The notes under the pieces are model-generated. The model searched no databases. It saw nothing but the letters and a program-made list of their open reading frames with translations, and was not told the DNA's origin. A stretch of DNA of 64,000 bases from DASRBO01 sp035653595 (GTDB lineage Bacteria; Actinomycetota; Acidimicrobiia; Acidimicrobiales; JAJPHE01): NCBI GenBank assembly GCA_035653595.1, contig DASRBO010000001.1, positions 1-64,000 on the forward strand. Reading direction: 5' to 3'. Position numbers and translations under genes: made by a program. Positions within the stretch are counted from its first letter, which is position 1. The number at the start of each line of letters is the position of its first letter. Shown here piece by piece: positions 51,200 through 59,694 of the stretch.

Positions 51200-51469
51200 T
51201 CAGCGGCGGCCGAGGGCCCGGGCCAACTGGGCCCGGCCCATCTTCGACCGGCCGGGTATGTTCCGGCGCCTGGCCTCCTCGTAGAGCTCGGCCCTGGTGC
51301 GCGGCTCGCTGCCGCCCTCGCGCCGGCGGCGGGCCACCGCCGCGCCCTGCTTGCCGAGGGCCGTGCGGGTGCTCTTCGGCATGTGGGCGATGGTCTTCTT
51401 GGCCTTGGCCGCCTTGATCGCCTTGCCTACGTTCCGGCCGGCGGCCCGTCGCTGTCTTTCTGTTGCCAT
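51200..51469 (-). CDS. Small basic Rho_N/SAP-like protein
   Basis: 89 residues from ATG 51469, which has a strong ribosome site (GGAGGTGACG). Very basic (Lys/Arg-rich first half with AGRNVGKAIKAAKAKKTIAHM) and a C-terminal helix pair EPRTRAELYEEARRRNIPGR then SKMGRAQLARALGRR, the pattern of Rho termination factor N-terminal/SAP-type nucleic acid binding units. It probably binds DNA or RNA. Convergent with the kinase-BRCT gene 12 bases away. Specific role unknown; 'plasmid stabilisation' labels on such proteins are not informative. Confidence 0.75.
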   Translation of the reverse strand: MATERQRRAAGRNVGKAIKAAKAKKTIAHMPKSTRTALGKQGAAVARRRREGGSEPRTRAELYEEARRRNIPGRSKMGRAQLARALGRR

Positions 51470-51567
51470 GGGCGTCACCTCCCCGGGCCATCTCCTACCC
51501 AGTGGGGCCCCCGGCGGATTCCCGTTTGCGCCGCCGGGACGGCCGGCCGGCATCGGCCGGTTGGCCA

Positions 51568-51573
51568 TAGGGT
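51568..51573 (+). promoter_or_regulatory. -10 box for the D-aminoacylase gene (leaderless)
   Basis: TAGGGT six bases before GTG 51580; no ribosome binding site between. Confidence 0.5.
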
Positions 51574-51579
51574 TGCCTG

Positions 51580-53055
51580 GTGAGCCCGATCGAGCTGGCC
51601 GTGCGCGACGTCAGGATCGTCGACGGAACCGGAGCCGCGGCGTTCGAGGGTGACGTGGGTGTGGACGGGGGCAGAATCTCCTCCGTCGGAGGAAGCGCCG
51701 GATCGGCCCGGACGGAGATCGACGGGCGGGGCATGGTGCTGGCCCCCGGCTTCGTTGACACCCACACCCACGACGACGGTGCCCTGCTGGCCCACCCCGG
51801 CCTCCAGTTCAAACTGGCCCAGGGCTGCACCAGCCTGGTGATCGGCAACTGCGGATTCAGCGCCGTGCCGGGGACACCGGGCCGGGCTCCCGCCGGGGGC
51901 CTGTTCGCTCGCATGCAGGTGACTTGGGAGGACCTCGACGGCTTCCGCGCCGCGGTCCAGGCGCGCCGGCCGGCGTGCAACTCCATCGCCCTCGTCGGAC
52001 ACAACTCGATGCGCTCGGCGGCCATGGGCTCGGAGCGCCGGCCCCCGAGCGACCACGAGCTGGCCCAGATGCGCTCCTGGACCAGGCAGGCGATGGACCA
52101 GGGAGCCTGTGGACTCTCGACCGGGCTCATCTACGTCCCGGGTCGCTACAGCGACACCGAGGAGGTGGTCGCCCTGGCCGAGGAGGTGGCCGACGGGGAA
52201 GGGCTTTACGCCACCCACATGCGCAACGAGGCGGACCGGCTCCTCGAGGCGGTGGACGAGGCCATCAGCATCGGCAGGCACGCCGGGGTGGCCGTCCACA
52301 TCTCCCATCACAAGGCCATGGGCCGATCCAACTGGGGTCGGGTGGGTGACTCGCTGGCGGCCGTCGACCGGGCCAACGCCGCCGGGGCCGACGTGACCCT
52401 CGACGTGTATCCCTACACCGCCGGCAGCGGCCGGATGATCGAGTACTTCGACCTCGGGCGGATCGACCCCGAGCTGGCCGCCAGTATCCGCCTGGCCGCC
52501 TGCCCCGCCTTCCCCGAGCTGGAGGGCCGGATGCTCACCGACGTCGCCGTCGACAAGGCCATGGAGCTCACCGAGGTGGTCCGCATGATCCTGACCGCTC
52601 CCCGGGGGGAGGAGACCATCTCCATCGGCTACGGGATGTCGGAGGAGGACATCGAGACCAACCTCCGCCACCCGCTGGTCATGGTGGGGTCGGACGGCAT
52701 CCCCAACCTCAGGGGCAAGCCCCACCCCCGCCTGTTCGGCACCTTCCCCCGCATCCTGGGCGAGTACGTGCGCCAGCGGGGGGTGATCCCCCTGGAGGAG
52801 GCGGTGAGGCGGATGACCTCCCTTTCCTGCCGGCGCTTCGGCCTGGCCGAGCGGGGCGAGGTCAGGCCCGGCTGGTGGGCCGACCTGGTCCTGTTCGATC
52901 CCGACCGGGTCCTCGACCGGGCCACCTACGACGAGCCAGCCCAGGAGCCCGATGGCATCCACCTGGTGGTGGTCAACGGCCAGGTGGCCTACCGCGACGG
53001 ACAGCACACTGGCGTGGGAGCCGGCCGGCTCCTCCACTACCGCCAGGCGGCCTGA
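51580..53055 (+). CDS. N-acyl-D-amino-acid deacylase (D-aminoacylase family amidohydrolase)
   Basis: 491 residues from GTG 51580. Amidohydrolase barrel with GFVDTHTHDDGALLAHPGL (HxH metal site), the family-specific TSLVIGNCGFSAVP (metal Cys and substrate site), GLSTGLIYVPGRYSDTEEV, YATHMRNEADRLLEAVDEAI in pieces (His ligand), HISHHKAMG (His ligand) and the Asp in MVGSDGIPN. It removes the acyl group from N-acyl-D-amino acids and some dipeptides, often in recycling of peptidoglycan-derived D-amino acids. The next gene begins two bases after the stop. Confidence 0.92.
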   Translation: MSPIELAVRDVRIVDGTGAAAFEGDVGVDGGRISSVGGSAGSARTEIDGRGMVLAPGFVDTHTHDDGALLAHPGLQFKLAQGCTSLVIGNCGFSAVPGTPGRAPAGGLFARMQVTWEDLDGFRAAVQARRPACNSIALVGHNSMRSAAMGSERRPPSDHELAQMRSWTRQAMDQGACGLSTGLIYVPGRYSDTEEVVALAEEVADGEGLYATHMRNEADRLLEAVDEAISIGRHAGVAVHISHHKAMGRSNWGRVGDSLAAVDRANAAGADVTLDVYPYTAGSGRMIEYFDLGRIDPELAASIRLAACPAFPELEGRMLTDVAVDKAMELTEVVRMILTAPRGEETISIGYGMSEEDIETNLRHPLVMVGSDGIPNLRGKPHPRLFGTFPRILGEYVRQRGVIPLEEAVRRMTSLSCRRFGLAERGEVRPGWWADLVLFDPDRVLDRATYDEPAQEPDGIHLVVVNGQVAYRDGQHTGVGAGRLLHYRQAA

Positions 53056-53057
53056 GC

Positions 53058-54371
53058 GTGGCCCCGGCGCCGGTGGACCGCGCCCGCCTGGGCGCGGCGG
53101 TGGCGGCGGCGATGGGAGAGCTCGGCATACCGGGGGTCGCTCTGGGAGTGCTCGAGGCAGAGTCGTCCTGGACCTGGTGCGGCGGCGTCACCAGCCTGGC
53201 CGATCCTCAGCCGGTCACCGAGGAGACCATCTTCCAGATCGGCTCCATCAGCAAGACCTTCGTGGCCACGGCGGCGATGGTGCTGATCGACCAGGGCCGC
53301 CTCGACCTCGACGAACCCGTCCGCTCGTACCTGCCCGAGCTGCGGCTGTCCACCGAGGAGCTCACCGCGGCCGTCACCATGCGCCATCTGCTCACCCACA
53401 CCTCCGGATGGGTGGGCGACTACTTCGGCGACACCGGTGATGGCGACGACGCCTTGGGCGCCTTCGTGGCCAAGCTGGCCAAGGCACCTCAGCTCACACC
53501 GCCCGGGCGGACCTACTCCTACAACAACACCGGGTTCAACCTGGCCGCCCACGTGGTGGCGAGGATCGCCGGCACCAGCTACGAGCGGGCCGTAAAGGAC
53601 CTGGTGCTCCGCCCCCTCGGCATGCGCCGGACCTTCTACACCGCCGAGGAGGCCATAACCCGCCGGGTGGCGGTCGGCCACCGCCAGGGGCGGGTGCAGC
53701 CGTGGCGGCGCTCGAGGGCCTACAACGGGGCGGGAGGGGTGCTGTCCTGCGTGTCCGACCTCTTGCTGTACGCCGCCTTCCATAGCGGCGAAGGCAGCCC
53801 GCTGATGAGCCGGGCCTCGCTGCGCCGGATGCAGGAGGAGACCAGGCCGGCCGGCAGCCTGTGCGACGAGGTCGGCCTGGGCTGGATGGTGGACCGCATC
53901 GCCGGCCGGCGGGTGCTGCACCACGGCGGCACGACCAACGGGTACATGGCCGACCTGAGGCTGGTGCCCGAGCTGGGACTGGCCTGGGTGCTGCTCACCA
54001 ACAGCCACCACGAGCACCAGCTGGACCGGGTGGTGCTGGCGGGGCTGCTTGGGTCGACCGGCGACCAAGCCGACTTCAGCCCGGGCGACCTGTCCGAGTT
54101 CGCCGGCCGCTACCAGGCGGTGCTGGCGGAGCTGGAGGTAACCGTCGTCGAGGCCGGGTTGCGCCTGTCAGTGTCGACGCCGGCTCGGGCGCTGTGGGAC
54201 CCGAACGAGGAGGCCCCACCACCGCAGTCGACCGCCCTCCGCTTCCGCGATCGTGACCGGGTGGTCGCCCTCGACATGCCCTACACCGGTCACCGGGGAG
54301 AGTTCGTCCGCGACGAGGAAGGCCGGGTGGCCTGGTTCCGCTGGGACGGGCGCATCGCCGGACGCCGGTGA
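53058..54371 (+). CDS. Serine hydrolase of the beta-lactamase/class C PBP family
   Basis: 437 residues from GTG 53058; the frame is open from 52875 but the family N-terminus (DRARLGAAVAAAMGELGIPG) fits this start. Active-site SxxK in QIGSISKTFVATAAM, YxN in YSYNNTGFNLAAHVVARIAG in pieces, HLLTHTSGW and the third motif HHGGTTNGYMADL. No signal peptide, so it is cytosolic or exported by another way. Esterase, D-aminopeptidase or beta-lactam-binding activity is possible. Co-transcribed with the D-aminoacylase, which favours D-amino acid peptide handling (inference). Confidence 0.88.
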   Translation: MAPAPVDRARLGAAVAAAMGELGIPGVALGVLEAESSWTWCGGVTSLADPQPVTEETIFQIGSISKTFVATAAMVLIDQGRLDLDEPVRSYLPELRLSTEELTAAVTMRHLLTHTSGWVGDYFGDTGDGDDALGAFVAKLAKAPQLTPPGRTYSYNNTGFNLAAHVVARIAGTSYERAVKDLVLRPLGMRRTFYTAEEAITRRVAVGHRQGRVQPWRRSRAYNGAGGVLSCVSDLLLYAAFHSGEGSPLMSRASLRRMQEETRPAGSLCDEVGLGWMVDRIAGRRVLHHGGTTNGYMADLRLVPELGLAWVLLTNSHHEHQLDRVVLAGLLGSTGDQADFSPGDLSEFAGRYQAVLAELEVTVVEAGLRLSVSTPARALWDPNEEAPPPQSTALRFRDRDRVVALDMPYTGHRGEFVRDEEGRVAWFRWDGRIAGRR

Positions 54372-54387
54372 CCGGCGCCGGGCCCGC

Positions 54388-56031
54388 TCACCGGGCCGGG
54401 CTGGTGGCCCTGGCGATGGACCCCGACCACAGCACCGGGCCCTGACCGGGGCTGCGCTTGGCGGTATACATCGCCGCGTCCGCCCGGGCGACCACCTCCT
54501 CGGGCGGGGCCGAACCGGCCTCCGCCCAGGCGACCCCGACGCTGGCGCTCGAACGCCAGCGGTCGCCGGCCACGGTCAGGGCGGACACGGCCCCGTCCTG
54601 GATGCGGCGGGCCAGATCGATGAGGTCGTCGGGGGAGGCGACGTGGCGGCACACCACCACGAACTCATCGCCGCCGACCCGGCCGATCTCGTCGCCCCGG
54701 CGCACGGCATGGCGTAGGGCCTCGGCCAGCCGGGTGAGGGCGTCGTCGCCGGCGTCGTGGCCGAACGAGTCGTTGATCTGCTTGAAGTTGTCGAGATCGA
54801 GGAAGACCACCCCGACCGGGCCGTCGCCGGCCATGGCCTCGGAGAGGGCCTCGAAGATCGAGCTCCGGTTGTGCAGGCCGGTGAGGGGATCGGTTGCCGC
54901 CTGGATCTTGAGATCGGTCACGTCCATGACACAGATCAGCGCCCCCAGGACCTGGCCCTCGTCGACCACCGGCCGCAGCGCCACCCGGCACATGCGACCC
55001 GGCGCCCCGGGCCCGGCCGGCAGGCGGATGTCCACATCGGCGTCCGAGCCCGACTCGAGGGCGGCCGTCACCGCCCGCTCGAGGACGCCGGCCTCCTCCG
55101 GTCCCAGGCACGTCCTGAGCGAGCCGACCGACTCCACCGTGTCGCTGGAGAGCAGCGAGCGGAAGCTGGCGTTGACGTAGCGGAAGGTCTGGTCGGGGGC
55201 CACCTCGGCCAGGCCGACCGGAACCGTCTCCGCCAGCCGGCGCAGCACCTGCTCGCTGTAGCGAAGGGCCTCGGTGGCGGCCATCTCCTCGGAGATGTCG
55301 ATCATCTGGCAGATGACGTAGCGGCGGTCGGCCTCCTCGATCAGCTCGTTCGAGGTCTCCAGCCAGCGCCAGGTCCCGTCGAGGCAGCGATAGCGCAGGC
55401 GCACGGCGTGACGAGCCCCGCGGGCGATCATCTCCATCCAGTTGTCGATGGCACGGGCATGGTCGTCGGGATGGATGAAGTCCAGGGTCGGCCGGCCGAC
55501 CATGTCCTCCCCGCTCCAACCGAGCAGGGCGGTGGTCGCCTCGTCTATGGCCCTGATGGTCGACACATCGTCCTTCTCGATGACGGCCAGCCGGGGCCGG
55601 CTCGGGAGCAGCTCCTCGGCCGGAACCGGCGCCGTCCCGGCCCCGGCGGCGGGCAGCACCAGGCGCAGCAAAACCCCGTAGGCGTCCCTGACGTCGGCGT
55701 AGTGCAGGCCGACCTCGCCGTCGCCCTCGGCCATCCGGACCCGGGTGACCGATATGCCGTGGCGGAGGGCGTCGTTGAAGGCGTTGACCACCTTGGTCGC
55801 CTCCTGCGGCGCCACGAGGGAGAGGAACGAGCGGTCGTCGATCACGTGGGTCTCCAGCAGAGGGACCGCCGCCGGCATCGGCACCGGCCGACCGTCCGCC
55901 CCGATGGAGGCCACCAGGGCATCGGGGTGCTGGCTCAGCCAGATGCCGAGGGCGTATACCGGAGACGCCGCATCGCGACCTTGCGGCTCCTCCCCCTGGT
56001 CGCCGGTGCTGCCCGGATCGCTGGTCGACAT
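54388..56031 (-). CDS. PAS-domain diguanylate cyclase
   Basis: 547 residues from ATG 56031. The first ~130 residues include a divergent PAS-like region (VYALGIWLSQHPDALVASIG). A clear PAS with PAC follows (about 145-255; VIEKDDVSTIRAIDEATTALLGWSG, HAVRLRYRCLDGTWRWLETSN), then a third PAS (about 265-375), and a GGDEF domain (about 380-545) with intact RVGGDEFVVV. An RxxD inhibitory site (RRGD) stands five residues upstream of GGDEF. It synthesises c-di-GMP in response to signals bound by the PAS units. No membrane helix, no EAL domain. It converges on the upstream serine hydrolase gene. Confidence 0.92.
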   Translation of the reverse strand: MSTSDPGSTGDQGEEPQGRDAASPVYALGIWLSQHPDALVASIGADGRPVPMPAAVPLLETHVIDDRSFLSLVAPQEATKVVNAFNDALRHGISVTRVRMAEGDGEVGLHYADVRDAYGVLLRLVLPAAGAGTAPVPAEELLPSRPRLAVIEKDDVSTIRAIDEATTALLGWSGEDMVGRPTLDFIHPDDHARAIDNWMEMIARGARHAVRLRYRCLDGTWRWLETSNELIEEADRRYVICQMIDISEEMAATEALRYSEQVLRRLAETVPVGLAEVAPDQTFRYVNASFRSLLSSDTVESVGSLRTCLGPEEAGVLERAVTAALESGSDADVDIRLPAGPGAPGRMCRVALRPVVDEGQVLGALICVMDVTDLKIQAATDPLTGLHNRSSIFEALSEAMAGDGPVGVVFLDLDNFKQINDSFGHDAGDDALTRLAEALRHAVRRGDEIGRVGGDEFVVVCRHVASPDDLIDLARRIQDGAVSALTVAGDRWRSSASVGVAWAEAGSAPPEEVVARADAAMYTAKRSPGQGPVLWSGSIARATSPAR

Positions 56032-56227
56032 CCTCGGCCCCCCTGGCCGGTCCGGCCCGCCTCGGCCGCCCTGTTCCGATTCCGGGTATCGGATGGCATC
56101 CGGAAGATCTGCGCGTAAACCACTAGAAAACGTCCCGTTGTAGCCATACCGTCATGGCCCGCCCGGGCCATGGTGGGCGCCGGCGTCGGCCCGGGGCGGG
56201 AGTACGGGCGGGGTTGGCGGGCCGGGG
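56032..56227. other. Intergenic region with a palindromic hairpin
   Basis: 196 bases without a gene, between the GGDEF gene start and the end of the aldo/keto reductase gene, both on the minus strand. CATGGCCC (56153-56160) and GGGCCATG (56165-56172) make an 8-bp stem with a GCCC loop; no T run follows on either strand, so a terminator role is uncertain. Bases ~56115-56140 are AT-richer and probably hold the GGDEF promoter. Confidence 0.4.
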
Positions 56228-57241
56228 CTAGCGGCGCCGCAGTCGGTCGGCCGGGCGGGACACCTCGTTGAGCCGGTGGACGACATCCTCGGACAGCCGC
56301 AGGTCGATGCCGGGCAGGTTCTCCTCCAGCTGGGCCAGGGTCCGGGGGCCGATGATCACCGAGGTGACCCCCCGACGGCCGAGCAGCCAGGCCAGGCTCA
56401 CCGCCGTGGTCGTCGTGCCCAGGTCGGCGGCGACCTTGGACACCTCGTCGAGGATGTCGAAGTTGCGCTCGGTGAGGGTGGCGGCCGCCCACGGGTTGGC
56501 CGGCCGGCCCTGACCCGCTTGCGCCGCCATCTGCATCCGCCGGCCCAACCGGGTGTCGCCGCCCGGATCCTCGCCCCGGCGGTACTTGCCGGTGAGGAAG
56601 CCACCGCCGAGGGGGCTGTAGACGATGGCCCCCAGCCCGTGACGGGTCGCCGCCGGCAGGACGTCGGCCTCGATGTCGCGGGCGATGAGCGAGTAGCGGG
56701 GCTGGAGGCTGGTGAACGGCGTCCCGTGGATCCGCTCGGCCGCCCACTGGGCCTCGACGATCTGGCTGCCGGTGAAGTTGGAGCAGCCTATGTAGCGGAC
56801 CTTCCCCGAGCGGACGAAGCCGTCAAGAGTGGCCATCGTCTCCTCGATGGGTGTGTCGGGGTCGGGCTGGTGGCACTGGTAGAGGTCCACGTACTCCGTG
56901 CCCAGCCGGCGCAGGCTGGCCTCGAGGGCCCGGGTCAGGTGGACCCGCGACAGGCCGACGTCGTTGGGCCCGCGGCCCTGGGGGCCCCGACCCTTGGTGG
57001 CGATCACCACCGAGTCGCGCCGGCCCTTGACCGCCCGCCCGACCACCTCCTCGGACTGGCCGCCGGTGTAGACGTTGGCGGTGTCGATGAAGTTGTAGCC
57101 GGCACCGAGGAACGCGTCGATGATCCGGCGGGCCTCCGTCTCGTCGCAGGGGGCGTCGGTGGTCCCGAAGTTCATGGCCCCAAGACAGGCCCGGCTTACC
57201 TTTAGGCCCGAGCGGCCCAGGCTGACGTACTCCATGCTCAT
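56228..57241 (-). CDS. Aldo/keto reductase
   Basis: 337 residues from ATG 57241 (a second ATG at 57235). AKR family with LGAMNFGTTDAPCDETEA, catalytic Asp/Tyr in NFIDTANVYTGGQSEEVVGRA in pieces, Lys in VVIATKGRGPQG, His in VDLYQCHQPDPDTPIEETM, the NADPH region IVYSPLGGGFLTGKYRRGED in pieces, and ARDIEADVLP. It reduces aldehydes or ketones with NADPH; closest by eye to the YajO/L-glyceraldehyde 3-phosphate reductase group. The ATG overlaps the stop of the upstream gene (ATGA). Confidence 0.9.
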   Translation of the reverse strand: MSMEYVSLGRSGLKVSRACLGAMNFGTTDAPCDETEARRIIDAFLGAGYNFIDTANVYTGGQSEEVVGRAVKGRRDSVVIATKGRGPQGRGPNDVGLSRVHLTRALEASLRRLGTEYVDLYQCHQPDPDTPIEETMATLDGFVRSGKVRYIGCSNFTGSQIVEAQWAAERIHGTPFTSLQPRYSLIARDIEADVLPAATRHGLGAIVYSPLGGGFLTGKYRRGEDPGGDTRLGRRMQMAAQAGQGRPANPWAAATLTERNFDILDEVSKVAADLGTTTTAVSLAWLLGRRGVTSVIIGPRTLAQLEENLPGIDLRLSEDVVHRLNEVSRPADRLRRR

Positions 57242-58053
57242 CCCTCCCCGGGGGCGCCGCTACCGGCGCCCCGCTCCATGAGAACCGGGCCGCTGGCGTC
57301 GCGGCCCTCCACCTTGTCGACATCCACCACGACCGCCACCCCGCGACGCTGGGCGTCGAGGTTCCGCTCCACCTCGGGCGAGTTGGCGTACACCTGGTCC
57401 CTCACCGCCGGGCTGTCGTCCACCCGGGCCCGGCCCTGGACCTGGTAGGAGGTCCGGCTGGCCGGGTCGCGGTAGAAGAACGAGACGTGCGGGTTGGCCG
57501 GAATGGCGGCCAGCAGGCCTCCCTCGGGGTTGCGCACCCACACCGCCATCCGGTCCGAGGAGAACACCTGGGTGCTTCCCCGGGGCGACATGTGCGGGCG
57601 ACCCTCCGCATCGACGTAGGCCATCAGGATCGGTGTCCCGTTGGCCAGGGCGCCGTTGATCGCTCCTGCCATCGCCTCGGAGAAGCCGACCTCGGTGGCT
57701 ATGGGCGGAGGAGCGGGGATGAGGGTGGTGTCGGCGGCCACGATCAGATCGGCGGCGTCGAAGCGCAGGTCGACCCGCAGGCCGCCCACCGGGGCCGAGG
57801 CCGGGAACCGGCACGAGACCACCAGGGTGTCCCCGTCGCCGGCCGGCTCGGACCACTCCGCCTGGGCGATGAGGGGTGCCAGAGGCGAGGCCCCGAAGCC
57901 GGCCAGTACGGCGTCGCGGCCCTCGCTGGCCCCCATCGGCGTGGTCGCCCTGATGTCGTCGTCGAGCACCACCGAAAGGCGTGACTTGGAATCCTCCGTC
58001 GGCGCCTTCAGGGCGTCGACCCACAGCTGCACGGCGGCCTTGCGGTCGGTCAT
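57238..58053 (-). CDS. NTF2-like domain fused to a PNPOx-like split-barrel (flavin-type) protein
   Basis: 271 residues from ATG 58053. Residues 1-115 look like a SnoaL/NTF2-fold domain (DRKAAVQLWVDALKAP, DLIVAADTTLIPAP). Residues ~125-260 are a pyridoxamine 5'-phosphate oxidase-like split barrel (NGTPILMAYVDAEGRPHMS, VFSSDRMAVWVRNPEGGLLA, ANPHVSFFYRDPASRTSYQVQGRARV in pieces), a fold that binds FMN, F420 or heme. It may reduce or oxidise a small molecule. It sits between an esterase and an aldo/keto reductase with overlapping ends, suggesting a common catabolic route. Confidence 0.78.
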   Translation of the reverse strand: MTDRKAAVQLWVDALKAPTEDSKSRLSVVLDDDIRATTPMGASEGRDAVLAGFGASPLAPLIAQAEWSEPAGDGDTLVVSCRFPASAPVGGLRVDLRFDAADLIVAADTTLIPAPPPIATEVGFSEAMAGAINGALANGTPILMAYVDAEGRPHMSPRGSTQVFSSDRMAVWVRNPEGGLLAAIPANPHVSFFYRDPASRTSYQVQGRARVDDSPAVRDQVYANSPEVERNLDAQRRGVAVVVDVDKVEGRDASGPVLMERGAGSGAPGEG

Positions 58054-59549
58054 CGGTTCCCCCAGAGATGTCGGACGGCATCGAACGGATCACGCTTCAC
58101 CACGCAGTCGCCCCGGTCGAAGATCATGGTCGCCCGCTCGTCCAGCGAGTACGACGGCCACTTCGGCAGGCCGGGGTGGTTGGGATCGCCGTGGCGGGCG
58201 AATGACAGCCACGCCTCGCTCATGCGCTCGGCCAAAGTCGAACGGCTGGCGCTCGGCTGCATGACCGGGGGCCGGACGTTGTCGAAGACGAAGGCGATCT
58301 CGTAGCCGTGGGCCGCCCGCAGCGGGCCCGAGGCCCAGTCGAAGCGGTACATGAAGACCGGCTGGCGGCCGCCGGCGAGGCGGAGCTCGGCCAGCCTGGC
58401 GGTGCCGAAACCCATGAAGGCGTCGCTGCGGATGGCGATCAACAGGTCCAACAGGTCAGCGTCGGGGTAGGCGCCCCGGTAGCCGGCCACCAGCTCGTCG
58501 GCCCGCTCGCCGAAGCCGGACAGGCGCTGGCGCAGCCCCTCCTCGTCCAACTGGGACGGATCGGAGAGCACCGGGTCGGAGGCCAGGGCCATGGTGCCCT
58601 CGTCGCGGTTGCGCCCGATCAGCAGGGGGACGTCGATGGCGCTGCCTTCGGCCATGGCCTTGCCTGGGTGCTGGACCACGGATACGCCGTCCAGCACCGG
58701 GGCGAAGCCGCCCATGACCCCACCCCCGTCGCCGCCCGGGCGCGGCGCGGCCTTGCGCTGGGCGGCTAGCAGATCCTCGACGGGCAGGTCCCGCAGGCGT
58801 TCCAGCGCCGAGCTGTCGCCGGGGATCCCGAGCGCGTCGAGGAGCCGTTCGGTCTGGGCGGCCGCCTGCTCGGGGCCCTGTACCCGCAGGCTGGGCCCGC
58901 TCTGGATGACGGCCCGGTGGAACAGGCCCCGGGCGGCCGGCATCACGTGCAGGACGCTGACCTTGGCCCCTCCGCCCGACTCGCCGAAGACGGTCACGTT
59001 GGCCGGGTCGCCGCCGAAGGCGGCGATGTTGTCCTGCACCCACTCGAGGGATGCCACCAGATCGAGCATGCCGGCGTTGCCCGAGGTGGCGTAGTCGTCG
59101 CCGCCCACCACGGCCAGGTGCAGGTAGCCCAGCACCCCGAGGCGGTGGTTGACCGTGACGACCACCACGTCGCCCCGCCGGGCCAGGGCGGTGCCGTCAT
59201 AGAGCGGCCAGGAGCCCGACCCGATGGCGTAGCCCCCGCCGTGGTACCAGACCATGACCGGCCGCCGCCGATCGTCCGGGGCCGGCGTCCACACGTTGAG
59301 GACCAGGCAGTCCTCCGCGCTGGCCGTCTCCTGCGACCACCCGGCCGGCCGCTCGGCCGGCTGGGGGCAGGAGGGCCCGTATTCCTCGGCCGGGCGCACG
59401 CCCACCCACGGCTCGACGGCCTGGGGCGGCAGCCACCGCCGCTGCCCCGTCGGCGGGGCGGCGTAGGGAATGCCCTTGAACACCGACACGCCCTGCTCAC
59501 GCCGCCCGGCGATGCGTCCGCCGCTTACCTCGAGGACCACCTCGTCCAA
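58050..59549 (-). CDS. Type B carboxylesterase
   Basis: 499 residues from TTG 59549 (GTG 59540 is an alternative). Carboxylesterase family motifs: FKGIPYAAPPTGQRRW, EDCLVLNVWTP, oxyanion region VWYHGGGYAIGSGS, nucleophile VTVFGESGGGAKVSVLHVMP, an acid near GRNRDEGTMAL and the His in PLRAAHGYEIAFVF. It hydrolyses carboxylic esters, substrate unknown. First gene of the operon with the PNPOx-like and aldo/keto reductase genes; its stop overlaps the next start (ATGA at 58050-58053). Confidence 0.92.
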   Translation of the reverse strand: MDEVVLEVSGGRIAGRREQGVSVFKGIPYAAPPTGQRRWLPPQAVEPWVGVRPAEEYGPSCPQPAERPAGWSQETASAEDCLVLNVWTPAPDDRRRPVMVWYHGGGYAIGSGSWPLYDGTALARRGDVVVVTVNHRLGVLGYLHLAVVGGDDYATSGNAGMLDLVASLEWVQDNIAAFGGDPANVTVFGESGGGAKVSVLHVMPAARGLFHRAVIQSGPSLRVQGPEQAAAQTERLLDALGIPGDSSALERLRDLPVEDLLAAQRKAAPRPGGDGGGVMGGFAPVLDGVSVVQHPGKAMAEGSAIDVPLLIGRNRDEGTMALASDPVLSDPSQLDEEGLRQRLSGFGERADELVAGYRGAYPDADLLDLLIAIRSDAFMGFGTARLAELRLAGGRQPVFMYRFDWASGPLRAAHGYEIAFVFDNVRPPVMQPSASRSTLAERMSEAWLSFARHGDPNHPGLPKWPSYSLDERATMIFDRGDCVVKRDPFDAVRHLWGNR

Positions 59550-59694
59550 CCCTCAACGCCCCCCAACTCCAGGGACCGCACGTCCCAATTGGTAGAGAGT
59601 CTAACTATCGCGGCGGCGGCGGGCCCGGCGCCGAGCCGCCCTCCTCGGCCCCCGGGGCAGGAATACCTCTGTAGTAGAGCTAAGTTTCTCCCCC
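59550..59694. promoter_or_regulatory. Divergent control region between the esterase operon and marR-ABC exporter
   Basis: 145 bases. For the plus strand, TAAGTT at 59681-59686 lies eight bases before the marR ATG. For the minus strand, TAGACT (complement of 59598-59603) may serve the esterase operon with a ~45-base leader. TAGA-GAG-TCTA at 59593-59603 is a short inverted repeat overlapping that box, and another TAGTAGAGCTA lies at 59672-59682. These are candidate MarR binding sites; sharing of one operator by both divergent units is inference. Confidence 0.45.
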
